NCBI GenBank assembly: GCA_038496445.1
Contig: JALMLS010000228.1
Coordinates: 372,001-436,000, forward strand
Reading direction: 5' to 3'
Source: Trichosphaerium sp. ATCC 40318
Lineage: Eukaryota > Discosea > Flabellinia > Trichosidae
Length of the DNA stretch: 64,000 bases
Part shown: positions 1 through 10,573 of the stretch, one piece after another
Layout of the letters: each line of letters opens with the position of its first letter
Numbering within the stretch: the first letter of the stretch is position 1
Translations under genes and position numbers: made by a program
Notes under the pieces: model-generated
What the model saw: only the letters and a program-made list of their open reading frames with translations
Told to the model about the DNA's origin: nothing
The model's database searches: none

Positions 1-1
1 A

Positions 2-493
2 TTTGTGGATAGAAAGCAAATTAGATTGTATAAACAGCCCAGAAACGAAAAAAACACAATCAGGCACAGATCAAACTGGAAAGATAAGGGTTGGCCATAC
101 GAGTATGTCAAGGCTAATAAGGAAGGTATGGGAAGACTTGTAAAGCTTGTGTCTTGGAGTTTTGTGTATAGGTATCATCAAGGAAGCAGCAGGCATTTTA
201 TCAAAGGATGGGAAGCTGTTGTACCTGGTTCATGTCTAAAGGTTGTTTACAGTCAACAATTAGGAAGCAATTTTATTATATCGATTACATGGAATGGAAG
301 CACATTGAAATACCACCATTATTTAAGTACATCGGCATTCGAATTTGAAAAAGAGGGAAAAAAGACAGAGGAGGGTAAAGAAGAGTTTTACAAAGACTTT
401 CTTTCTTATGTTGGTTTACCTCGTAGAATATCTCTTTTTAGAAAGTTCCTTGAAGCTTGTGGTGTACATCGGTTATTAAAACAAAATGTCTGA
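2..493 (+). CDS. 3' end of an unknown protein gene (5' end outside window)
   Basis: The frame is open from the left edge to a TGA at 491-493, giving at least 163 residues, so this is the last exon of a gene that begins upstream. The protein is basic and rich in aromatic residues (WKDKGWPYEY, SWSFVYRYH, FIKGWEAVVPG). It has an acidic/Lys-rich stretch (EKEGKKTEEGKEEF) before a hydrophobic C-terminus. I recognise no family. The absence of internal stops over 490 nt at about 37% GC supports real coding. No AATAAA was sought beyond the A-rich run near 610. Confidence 0.6.
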   Translation, partial: FVDRKQIRLYKQPRNEKNTIRHRSNWKDKGWPYEYVKANKEGMGRLVKLVSWSFVYRYHQGSSRHFIKGWEAVVPGSCLKVVYSQQLGSNFIISITWNGSTLKYHHYLSTSAFEFEKEGKKTEEGKEEFYKDFLSYVGLPRRISLFRKFLEACGVHRLLKQNV

Positions 494-1117
494 ACAAGTG
501 AGACATTTCAGGCGTTTGAACAAACTGGACTGATACAACAAAACAGACAACCGACTCAAGCAGGTTTATACGATAGCAAGCAGAAATCACCCTCCCACTA
601 CCACCCTTCATAAAAAAAAAAAAAAATTTGTTTTCTCTTTTTGTATTTTATTGCATTCGCGATCATGTTTTGTAAATAAACCTCACACATGCTCGCTCTG
701 TGCCAGAGCTATCGGCCAGGGACCGTGTGTTCCTTTCCTCCCAGATCGTCTTGCACCACTTTTGTTGGGATTGAGGTATTGGTCTAACGTCCATTAAATA
801 CAAAGTGGTGTGGGGGTGGACAACTCAAGCATCTGGCGATGATGGTTTATAAACTTAAGTATTCATTGAAATGAAACAGACTGTTTTTATTGTTCAAAAT
901 AATCGTCGAATGAGATAGTTGGTAGAAATGATGTAAAGTTTCTGGAGGTACAGTCGTTCCATGCTAGCAGATCTGTGTCGTTGGCATTGGGACAAGCTTC
1001 AAGCTTTAGTGAGAGCGTGGGTGCTTGTAAACGCATTAAATGGCTTTCCAAACTCGAGGGTTCCACAGGAAGTGTTTTGACCAAAATAAATAACATAGTT
1101 TTTTGTGCTAAACAGAA
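494..1117. other. Intergenic region upstream of the sedolisin gene
   Basis: No reading frame here looks like protein; the minus-strand frames near 890-1200 overlap the start of the next gene and have no family features. A homopolymer A run lies near 611-626, possibly the 3' end zone of the upstream gene. The DNA directly before 1118 presumably holds the sedolisin promoter, but I see no convincing core element. Confidence 0.5.
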
Positions 1118-3724
1118 ATGAACATAAAACCACTACTACTTTTCGTAGTAGTCTCGTTGGCTCTAGCAAGTAAGCCAGAAGACTGGAGAAAGATACGTGA
1201 GGCATTACCTCATGAATCTATCAAGTTTTGGGTTGGTTTACACCAACAAAACGTTGACGCCTTCCAAGTATGATAAATAAGACCAAATCCGCTTTTTTAG
1301 GCGTCACGTGATTGCTCATTTTCTTTTTTTCCGTTTTGTATCTTCAAGCGAATAACGTCTTTAGGCAAAAGTTTTGGACTTAGCTGACCCTTCATCTGTA
1401 AACTATTGTACGTTGCTGTGTTGTTCTAGCGATTTTAACCCATTTTAAGCTCAATGGATGTCTCAAACGGATATTATGGATATGATAAGACCAAACAAAG
1501 AACATCATGCTGCAGTATACGGATGGCTTTCACGTGTTGGTACGCAACGTTTTTCTTCATCTTAAATTTACGCGAAGCGCGTGAACCTTAACTTTCTCTT
1601 AGAAGGCATGAATATCGTTGATCTTGGTGATGCTTTTGAAGTTACAGCGAAAGCCAGTGCTGTTGGGAAACTATTCCAATGCACATTTTACCAATTCATT
1701 CATCTTCCTTCTGGTCACGTTGCTATCCGTCAAGAAGGTGGTGCTACAATCCCTGTAGAAGTTGCCGATTACATCGATATTGTTACAGGTTAGCAAAATT
1801 ATTTTGTTAAAAATGTCACGTGAGGTCACAAACTAACAACTTAAAAGGCCTTACTGGTTTTCCAATTATTATGCCAAAGAAGAACAGAGAATCAGTAAAC
1901 AAAGTCGACGCTGATGGAAAGTATGGATATATTGTACCTGAAGTTATAAGGAGATTATACAACATACCAACAGGCGAGGCAGCCACAAACCCAAAGAACA
2001 AACAAGTACAAGAAAATTTATTTTTTTTCAACTAACTCATTGGTTTACAGGCTGTTATCGAGTTTTCTCCTGTTACCGCACCTGTGTTCTCTGATGTCGT
2101 AGAGTTCTGTAAACAAGCAGATGAGGTGTACACCAATTACAGCAGGATCGTCGGACCGTTCAAACAAGGTGGTCAAAACACTGAAGCAGTCTTAGATGTT
2201 GAGTACCTTATTACTATTGGAAGTAAAGCGAGAAATGAGTAAGCGTTCGGGGTTTTTTTTCAGTACAGATTACTTTCTTGTCGGTCCTAGTTTTAACATT
2301 TGTACCTAAGATACTGGACCATCGCTGATGGGTGGGCTTATGAAATGGCTCTTCAATTATTCAATGACAACGAACCTCCTCTTGTTGCTTCCGTCAGTTA
2401 CGGTTGGCCTGAAGTAAACACGTGCCAATCATCTGTAACTCACGCCCAGTGTAATGGTGCGTTTTCTTTCTTCATTATAACAAACCCGTCGTATTAACAT
2501 TCCATTAGGTGGTACAGCAGCTCAATACGTCGCCAGAGCAAACGTAGAGTTATCAAAGGTAACCAGTTCGTAAAAACCTATTTTACCTTACTTTTTTTAA
2601 CGTCTTGTATAGCTAGCTGGTTTGGGTATTTCTGTGCTTGTATGTACTCAAGATGAAGGAGCTCCTTCAGAAGCTAATCTAGAGTGCCAAAATAAGGAAC
2701 ATCCAGTGTGGGGAATATATCCTGGTTCATCTCCTTGGTACGAACTTGTTCCCTAAAAATACGGTGAAAAAACCCTGCTTACTTTACGTAGGGTTACAGC
2801 TGTTAGTGCAACTACAGTTGGACCAGAACCTGCTGCTTCTCAATTGTATACAGATGTAGCTGATCCTCCTCTCTGCTCAACCCGTTACCCATGCGCAAAA
2901 GCATCTCAAGAACAACCATGTTCTGTAAACAACACATTGTACCGGTGGACCACTGGTGGTGGTTTTTCTCCATATGGAGCCAGAGAATCTTACCAAGAAT
3001 CAGCTGTTCAAGTACGTTATAGAAGCTATCTGAAATACAAACTTACAGCAAACCGTGCGTGCTGTGAATTAACTCTATTTTACAGGAATGGTTGAAGTCT
3101 ACTGCATTGAAGCCAAGTATCTACCCTTCGACCAAAAGAGGGTATGCTGATATATCAGGTGTTGGATCACGTGTTATGATCTGGATAAACGGAGAGGCAT
3201 TCCCAGAAGCCGGTGAGTGTTCCTAACAACCAATACTTTGGCAGTTTTCTTTGAAACCAGGCTTCGGCGCCGAAAAGTTTTGTTCGTTTCTTCAAATGAT
3301 TTTAACTTACGTTCTCTAGGTACTTCGGCATCAACTCCAATCGTTGCTGGTATTATTACTCTTTTGAATGATAAAAGATTAGACGCAGGTAAAAAGCCTT
3401 TGGGTTTCCTTAACCCTCTGCTGTATAAGATGCAAGCAGAGAATCCTTCAGCATACCAAGTAAGTATCATACACTAACACGTGTTCATGAACGGACAAAT
3501 TTTATTCGTAAATTTGCACGTGGGCACTGATGTTGTTCTGTCTTTGGGTTTATTTGTGTTTAACTGTTGTTTCGTAGGATATTACTGAAGGCACTAACAA
3601 GTGTACCTCTGGTGGCGTATGCTGCAAGGACGGTTATGGATGTTCTAAAGGATGGGATCCTCCAACTGGACTCGGAACACCAAATTATGGCGAGATGGCA
3701 AAGTACATTGCAAACCTTCCTTGA
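1118..3724 (+). CDS. Secreted sedolisin-family serine-carboxyl peptidase (tripeptidyl-peptidase type, S53)
   Basis: About ten exons separated by 45-110 nt introns. The start at 1118 gives a signal peptide (MNIKPLLLFVVVSLALA). It is followed by the pro-kumamolisin pro-domain, visible as FWVGLHQQNVDAF, LADPSSVNYSQWMS and YGWLSRVG. In the mature domain the paired catalytic Glu and Asp of S53 enzymes are present as E-A-V-L-D (near 2192-2208). SVSYGWPE lies near 2394. The nucleophile Ser sits in GTSASTP (near 3319-3340). The C-terminal calcium-site region (WDPPTGLGTPNY) precedes a TGA at 3722-3724. The family cleaves peptides at acidic pH in lysosome-like compartments or outside the cell; the pro-peptide suggests auto-activation. 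An AATAAA at about 3727 directly follows the stop. All catalytic residues I can check are intact, so it is probably active. Confidence 0.93.
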
Positions 3725-4161
3725 GTAATAAAATTCTGACCTTCAAACTGATTTCTTTTTGAAATATGCACGTGATGAATCACATGTGCTTCTTCATTCA
3801 AGTAGTAAATATAATCTACTCAGTCACAATAGATTTTTACTTTTGAAAAAGTTTAACTTGTCTGGCTTTGAAGCTTTATTTCAGGCTCATTTTACTTACT
3901 ATAACTGATGTCCTCGTTTAACAAAAGAGGATCAAAAAGGTGCAATTAAAAATCAATTGCAGTTTCAAAATAATAAGCAACGCTTTTAACAATTTCTTCA
4001 TGATGGCATTTAGCACCATAAAAAACCAAAACTAATGTAATATAAACCTGTACCTAGATTGTTGAAAAGGTTTTTATTTACACTCTTTGTACAATTATTA
4101 AGTACACAACAACATCGCCTTCGCACAATAGTATGTTGTTTTACTTTGGTAACCTAACATA
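3725..4161. other. Convergent intergenic region
   Basis: Lies between the 3' ends of the sedolisin gene and the minus-strand STAND gene. It contains AATAAA right after the sedolisin stop and T/A-rich DNA. No coding frame of interest was seen. A CACGTGATG occurs near 3768. Confidence 0.5.
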
Positions 4162-7009
4162 CTACTTTGTGCTATCCATGTAGGAGTCGTAAGAATAAAT
4201 AATAAGATCTGTTTTCGGAGTTAACTTAGTACGTTTGTTTTGTTTTTCTTGGTCATCACTGCTGGCTTTTCGTTTCCTGTCCATCTTCTCCATGTGCCCT
4301 GGTAAGTATTGTTCACTATTGTCTTGACTTATAGGACATGAACCCTGGTTCTGAACAGGGTTTAAGCGGTTGACGTTTGGAATGTTACGCCAAGGTGATT
4401 GCGTTTCTTTCGGCATTAAAGAGTGTGTATCTTTGAATAAATCGCTTTGCGATCTATATGGTCCGCAAGATGGTGTTGGAGATGATGATTTATCTACAAC
4501 GTTATCCCTAACGTATTCTAATGGATTATAATAACCAAGTGGTCTTTGAAAGCGATAGTGTTGTAAGGATCGTTGCTGCTGTTGCCTTTGTTGTTGTTGC
4601 TGTTGCCTTTGTTGTTGTTGCTGTTGCCTTTGTTGTTGTTGCTGCCTTTGTTGTTGGTCTTGTGCATTAAATCTCTCGCAAAACTTTTTAACAGTTAAGT
4701 CGTAGTCGGAAGCTTTAGGTAAGAAGTCAATCCATTCGTCTGTAAAGAGTCTTTTATCACCTCGTAGATCGGAAATAGGTCGACTGCTGTTAACTCCCAA
4801 ATAATGAGCCACTGATTTGACTCCAAAAGTATAAAGCACGTACAAGACACTATGGTCTTTAAATTTCTCGAGAGATATCTCCTCCCATCTCTTAAAACCT
4901 CCTTTTGCTAATACTAATAATCCTTGTCCTCCAATATCAGCCAAGTTCTTGGAAATAACGAAAGGATCACATTCAGAAAATCGAGAGTAATGTAGTTCTC
5001 TAATAAGTGATGCTAGCCCGAAACTCTTACATACTGCTAAGTTCTCAAGTATGACTGAAGGGCCGATATCTTCCATATACTTGTATTTAGAGGAAATTAG
5101 TAGTGACATGAGTCTTGGTTTCATGTTTGCCAATAAGGAGTCGACTGAGAAATGGTCCAATGAGAAATTGTTAAACCATCTTTGTGCCTCACAGAATCCT
5201 TCTTTTTGCTCCATGTGGTAATGAAGAGATTGTATTTGTTCAAGAGATGTTTCTTTAGGTATTAGAGAGGCGTTAAGGCAGTACCAAGCGTTGAACTTAT
5301 GAGTGGACAAAAAGGAAGGTCGGAGCTTGTCAAATTGTTTTGAAACCTCAAATATGTCTCCAAACTTCTTTGCTACGTTGTAGCTTTCGCAGTTGATGTA
5401 GTACAGAGGATTTGCTTTATCTGTTAACCAATCGTATATAGACTTATGTGTTAAATGAACACACGAACGTGTAATATATACGAAAGGTCCTAGTGACTTG
5501 ATGGCTTGTGTTAACTCCTCTCGTCTCATGTCCGCCAAAAAACAAATCTCGGAAATAGTCGGTGGACAGTTTGATGTAACAAGGACTTTCAGTACTTTCT
5601 CCACAGATGCAAGTAGTTTACCTACATGCACGTTAATACTTTAATGACGATTGTAATACTTTTAAGTCGTTTAATGTACCTTGAAACATTGAATTGAAGC
5701 AACAAGTATAAATCTTATCTATTCCTCCTATTTTCTCAGATAAATCGAAGGTAATATTCTGAGAAAAGTTCTTGGCATCAACAATCAAAGAAGCCAGTAA
5801 GAAGTTACCCTAAAATTTCTCGCCTTTAGAATAAAGAGATTACGAGGTGAAAAAATCCAAGAACGTACGTTTGTCCATTTGGAGAGTGCAGTAGCATCTT
5901 CGTTGTTAAATCCGCCATATTTTTGTATGTAGTCTTCAACGTCATATATTGATTCTCTTCTATTATGCAAACGAATTGTTTTTATCGCTTTGTTTTTTTC
6001 GCTTAGTCTATTTACTGTGTCAGTTGTTTAATATATCTGTTATGTATTGACGCACAATGTTGTTACGTTGACACATGGGCGAGCTGTAACGATAAATTTT
6101 AGCCAAGGAGGTAATGATGACCTCACTTTAGCAACGAACTCTGCAATTGTTGATCCACCAACCAAACCGGAAGAGAACTGGTAAAGAAAGTGTAAGCAAG
6201 CTTTTTTTTTTTTGTGAAATAATATGACGTACAGAAGTAGATTCATCAAGAGCATCTATAATGATAACTTGAGGATCATGTGTTTTAGGTAGTACTTGAA
6301 GAACACATTGACAAAAAATATCTTCCGCTGTCATATCGGGTATTGCCGCTGTCAGGTTTTCAACTGTATCTACGATGTCGAGAGTATTTATCTTTTGAGC
6401 TATCATTCTGGTAATACTCTTAACGACCTCTTTTGGCGTACACCTATACGCGAATAAGTGATAAGCCAAAGGCGCAGAGAAAACAAAAAAAGTAAAGAAA
6501 CGCACGTGTCTATATCGTTGTACTGACAGAAATGATAAGCTAGAATCATATCATCAAGAGCACGTTCGTTAATAAGACGAGAAACCAAAGCCGATTTACC
6601 AAATCCTTTATAGACAAAAAGTTAGCTCACTTTTTTTCATTGACGCTAGTGAAACGAAAAGCGAACTACTGAGAAAAAAAAAAGTTTCTCGTTAGAAAAG
6701 TTAATGAAAAAGGTAAAGCTTTTTCGCTAAACAATTTGAGTTGAAAAAAAAATATTGCGATAAGCTTTATTTACGTACCAGCTGGCGCTAGTAGCATGTA
6801 AACGTTGGATTTATTATCACTATCTGTATCTTCGACCCAACGGATGATATCTTTGAGTATCCAATGACGACCATGAAACCCACGTAACAGTTTAGTAACT
6901 TTGTCGTTAAAATCGAACCGACACTCTATAAAACGTTTTGATTAACATTATGACAAGCCCTCTTGGTCATGTTACCTTTTAAATCGGGTTGCGAGGGCTT
7001 GACGTCCAT
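4162..7009 (-). CDS. NACHT-type STAND NTPase with winged-helix region and poly-Gln/Arg tract
   Basis: Reads right to left from ATG at 7009. Exon 1 is short (MDVKPSQPDLK). Exon 2 carries LLRGFHGRHWILKDI, and the Walker A is split by an intron, giving APAG/GFGKSAL. Next come LAYHFCQYNDIDT, a Walker B with the NACHT-like acidic string IIIDALDEST (about 6230-6270), and the sensor-like LPPWLKFIVTARP. The last exon (5631-4162) has a winged-helix-like stretch ending LTHKSIYDWL, an alpha-helical region of about 250 residues and a Q/R tract. A low-complexity tail contains a basic NLS-like KRKASSDDQEKQNKRTK. STAND ATPases are signalling switches; the TANC-like spacing of motifs suggests a scaffold or innate sensor, which is inference. 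Several introns between 5631 and 7009 are approximate. Confidence 0.82.
4562..4655 (-). repeat. Interrupted poly-Gln/Arg coding repeat
   Basis: A run of CAA/CAG Gln codons interrupted by CGT/AGG Arg codons within the STAND gene encodes blocks of four to six Gln separated by single Arg. On the plus strand it appears as repeated GTTGTTGCTGTTGCCTTT units. Such repeats expand and contract by slippage, so the length is probably polymorphic. Confidence 0.9.
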
Positions 7010-7686
7010 CGTATATTGCTGTTAGATATTTAGGTGTTGTTCTTGGTGTGTTTATAACGTTATGTGTGCCAGTACTCCCTTAAAATACGTTCACAGAAAT
7101 AGTGGAAATTACGGTAAAAACGAAGTCGTCAGAACTTCACAGAATGTTATTGTTTTGTAGAGAAGACTTTATGTTTTAGGTAGTGAAAACATTGCTTACA
7201 AAAGCGATTGACAAGCTATGAAACGACATGTCAATAAAGCAAAAATGTCATACTGCAGTTGTGTTTTGTGACCTGTACTTCTTCTATTTCCCGTACTTCC
7301 TATTAAAATTGAAATTGAATGAGCATCTGAGAGTAACAACTACGACTTAAAGATTGCTAGGGCTGTAAGGTTTTACTTTATTCAAGCACGGCTTCGACAC
7401 TTTCAACTATTTTTGACGTACTGGAAGCAACAGTGCTAGTTACGAAGTGAGGAAACAATACAATAAAGGTACGTAGTTTGGTAACATGTTCGCTGTTCGT
7501 AGACATGTGTATTCAGCTAAAATCCACTGGAACTCGACTGCCGGCATTTGTACTGGATTGTGTTGACATTTTACTAAGGCAGACAGATGAACGAACTATG
7601 ACCGAGGAGTCATGATACGTGTCAATACAAGTAACCAAGAAAAAAGGGTTTTTTTTTTTGTTTATGTACAGTATTTTTCTTTTTAA
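7010..7686. other. Intergenic region between STAND gene start and cyclin C end
   Basis: About 680 nt with no convincing open frame on either strand. It must hold the promoter of the minus-strand STAND gene and the 3' end of cyclin C. No TATA-like box or repeat stands out. Confidence 0.45.
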
Positions 7687-8914
7687 TTATAACGTTCTTA
7701 CGTTTGTTGCTGGCGTTGTAGGTAACGCAACATTTCGTACTTTACTCAATATACTCTGTGCTTGCTTTTCATAATCCTTATCAGATAACAATGTATCATA
7801 AAGGCGTAGTAACTCAGTACATACTTCACCAATCTATGTTTAAAAAAAAGTGAGCTTTGGTTGGTATAATTTTTCTCTCACCTGACTTAGTTTTTTTGCA
7901 AGGTTTAAGTCAGCCAACCAATCAGAAATATCACGTTTACAGTATACAGATGCCAAGTATATACATCCCAAGCAAATAATATGTGGTGGGTATAGTAGGC
8001 CAATATTTGTTCGATAAGAGTCGTTTATAATACTCCTATTATAAAGTGTTAGCGTGCCTTCTCTTTGGGGTTTATTTTCTAACAGAATTCGAAAAAACAA
8101 AATCTTTAAATCTCAAAAAACTCTTGATGAAGAGTTTATTACTCGTTTCAAATGCGGTAAACATATCTAATATTAACATACCATACACAATCAACGTTTT
8201 CTTTCATTCCAGCATCTTCTACATAGCTAAATAATTCAATTAACAAAAAAGCCAAAAAAAAAAAAACTTCGAGAATTAAATAAATGAACAAGGACGCACC
8301 GTTGGACGTTATCAAAAGGATGGAACACCAATAAATGGCAGTTTATGGCGTCCATCAGGTAAAATTCACACTTTTGGATATCTCTAGCTGTGAAGTTTAC
8401 AAGTTTCGCTACTTTAGGCATAGCAGCTGATTTAATCTTGTTCTCAAGTGCTGTATGGTGTATCATTGTTTCTTCTACTTTACTAGCGAGAAAAAGAGCA
8501 GCACACGCCATCAGGAGTGGATTAAACTCTATAAAGCTGTACCTAGATGAGTTTTAGAAAAACTGTTAAAACTGTTATTGTAATTGGTTATGTACGCCAA
8601 GTAGAATCGCCTCCAATATATACACGCCGTGGCGGCAACTCTGTAGCGTGGTTTGCTACATTTGCTACATAAATCCATGATTACTATCTAAACGTTAGTT
8701 CGCCGGCGTATACAATACGAACGTACGATCACAACAGAATATTCGCACGTTACGGATTTCTTCGTCGGAAAATTCATCTCTGTCGAGTTTATTTGACTCC
8801 TCTCTTACAGTTGTATCGTCCAGAAGCCATTTTTTGCTTTAATTTGATTAGTTAATTCCTATATGAGTCTACCTGTACTTACTTGTGAGTGGACGCCCAG
8901 AAATTGGAGGCCAT
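7687..8914 (-). CDS. CCNC: Cyclin C (Mediator kinase-module cyclin)
   Basis: Spliced from ATG at 8914. Exon 1 is MASNFWASTHK, matching the conserved MAGNFW start of cyclin C. Exon 2 (near 8832) gives WLLDDTTVREESNKLDRDEF, followed by RYRVAATACIYWRRFYLA (cyclin box helix 2). SFIEFNPLLMACAALFLASK plus VEET is helix 3, and KCEFYLMDAINCHLLVFHP is the cyclin C signature. YVEDAGMKENVDCVW, a second cyclin-fold exon (IIND...YLASVYCKRDISDWL) and a last exon ending in TAA at 7687-7689 complete the gene. The family partners CDK8 in the Mediator kinase module, controlling RNA polymerase II transcription. All exons hit the same fold in order, so it is probably functional. Confidence 0.93.
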
Positions 8915-9144
8915 GGCTGCCTAATACATTCTGATTTTTCAATCATGGTGTACAAGTCAGCTAATGTAAACACGCAATAAAACTGCTTAGCCGACGAAAG
9001 CAGGAGTTGTCTTGCTGGTAAGCAACTACATCAAACGTTTCCTCACGCTACAAAGACGTAAACTTTGGGCAGGCTTAACAAGGACGTTCAATTAAGGCGG
9101 AAAATTTTAGCGGTTAAAACATTTATTTACATCAATATAACACA
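8915..9144. promoter_or_regulatory. Shared divergent promoter region, cyclin C / MAD2
   Basis: Only 230 nt separate the start codons of minus-strand cyclin C (8914) and plus-strand MAD2 (9145), so both promoters must lie here or overlap. GGCGGAAAATTT at about 9096-9107 loosely resembles an E2F-type G1/S element, but it is not an exact consensus match and this is a guess. Part of the interval is 5' untranslated sequence. Confidence 0.4.
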
Positions 9145-10251
9145 ATGGTACGTTACGCCTATCTATTTGATTACTAATAAACGTAGCCTGCAAAAGCCGC
9201 CGGCACAATTACTTTGAAAGGCTCTGCCGAGATCGTTACTGAGTTTTTTGGTACGTAGATACTACAACACACGTACCTAACGCTTTTTTAATCAGAATAC
9301 GCAATTTACACAATCTTGTACCAACGCGGTTTGTATCCTCCTGATGAGTTCGAATTTAAGAAATGCTACGGTATTACAGTAATGGTAAGCAAAGAAAAGA
9401 AGCTCAAAGAATACGTTTCGCAAATTCTATCACAAACAGATGGTACGCAATCTGACACCTAAACGTAACGACCAGCTTTAAAACAAACGGCCAAAAATCA
9501 AACCGCCTTTTTTTGATCAACAATCCCGCTCACACCCGCTATAGCATGGTTAATGTCTGGGCAAATGCAAAAACTTGTTCTAGTAATATCTGAAGTAGCT
9601 ACAAACGAAGTAAAAGAAAGATGGAACTTTGACATTCAAACTGATGCAGAAGCGGCCGCAAGGTACCAACAATGACCTCCTATACAAATCGCGAAACCAA
9701 ACAGCATTTCAACGTTAAACAGACGAAAAAAATCGAAACGTTGTTTTTTGTTATTTTCTTCTTTTTCCGTTTAAAATCACGTGGTGTACTTATTTTTTGA
9801 TTAGTGCTTCGTCCAAGCCTGTATCTGAGGTTCGTAAAGAGATTCAAGGGATTATTCGTCAAATAACAGCGAGCGTAACTTATTTACCACTTATTGAAAC
9901 TTCATGCTCTTTTGAAATGCTAGCATACACAGCTAAAGTACGAATTGTTTTTGTGATTTTGACCGCGTCCAAGGAAAAACTTTCTTGTTTTTTTTTCTTC
10001 AAAAAACAGGTGTTTTTGGTTTTACCGCTGGTTTGCTTATAATTTGATCTAGGACGTTTCTGTACCTATTAAATGGGAAGAATCAGATGCTAAGACTATT
10101 GTTAACTCGACTGAAGTTCGTTTGAGATCGTTTGATACTCTTGTACGCTGCTTTTTTGATTCTTTGTTTGTTTTGGCTAGTCTTTATTGACGTTTGTATC
10201 TAGATTCACAAGGTTGAACCTATGGTCGCTTACAAGGTCGATGAGGACTGA
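9145..10251 (+). CDS. MAD2L1: MAD2, spindle assembly checkpoint HORMA protein
   Basis: Seven exons: ..9147, 9187-9250, 9296-9442, 9545-9662, 9805-9937, 10053-10142 and 10204-10251. The first coding exon holds only the ATG, immediately followed by a GTACGT donor. The product (about 200 aa, the usual MAD2 length) follows human MAD2L1 from end to end: TLKGSAEIVTEFF, YTILYQRGLYPPDEF, QKLVLVISEV, ERWNFDIQTD, GIIRQITASVTYLPL and CSFEMLAYT. The C-terminal seat-belt ends IHKVEPMVAYKV. MAD2 binds CDC20 and MAD1 at unattached kinetochores and inhibits the anaphase-promoting complex. Alternative HORMA proteins (REV7, HOP1) fit far worse. Confidence 0.96.
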
Positions 10252-10573
10252 CACCTATGTTTTGATAACACATGCATAAGGTGAAGCCTTATGAAGGAAT
10301 TACCGATACTACGTTATCTGCATGAGTAATACATTTTTTTGTACATTAGAAAAAAACTATGAGCCACTTCATTTTCAATTAATAAAGGTCTGCTTTCAAT
10401 TTGTTAAGTCCCTGCAACCGTACCAGTTGCACTATTGTGGAGCAGTTAGCTCCCTAAAATATTGCAATTTGTGCAAGGCACGTGCTTGCCGTGCCACTGG
10501 ATGAGAATTGAGTGCGAAGTGGAAACAAAAGAAAAAGTCAAACAAAGTTAAAACAGGCTGTATTCAACAAGTG
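10252..10573. other. Intergenic region
   Basis: Between MAD2 and the carboxypeptidase gene. A short frame around 10322-10504 uses a non-ATG start and has no family features, so I treat it as non-coding. A CACGTGC lies near 10478. Confidence 0.45.
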
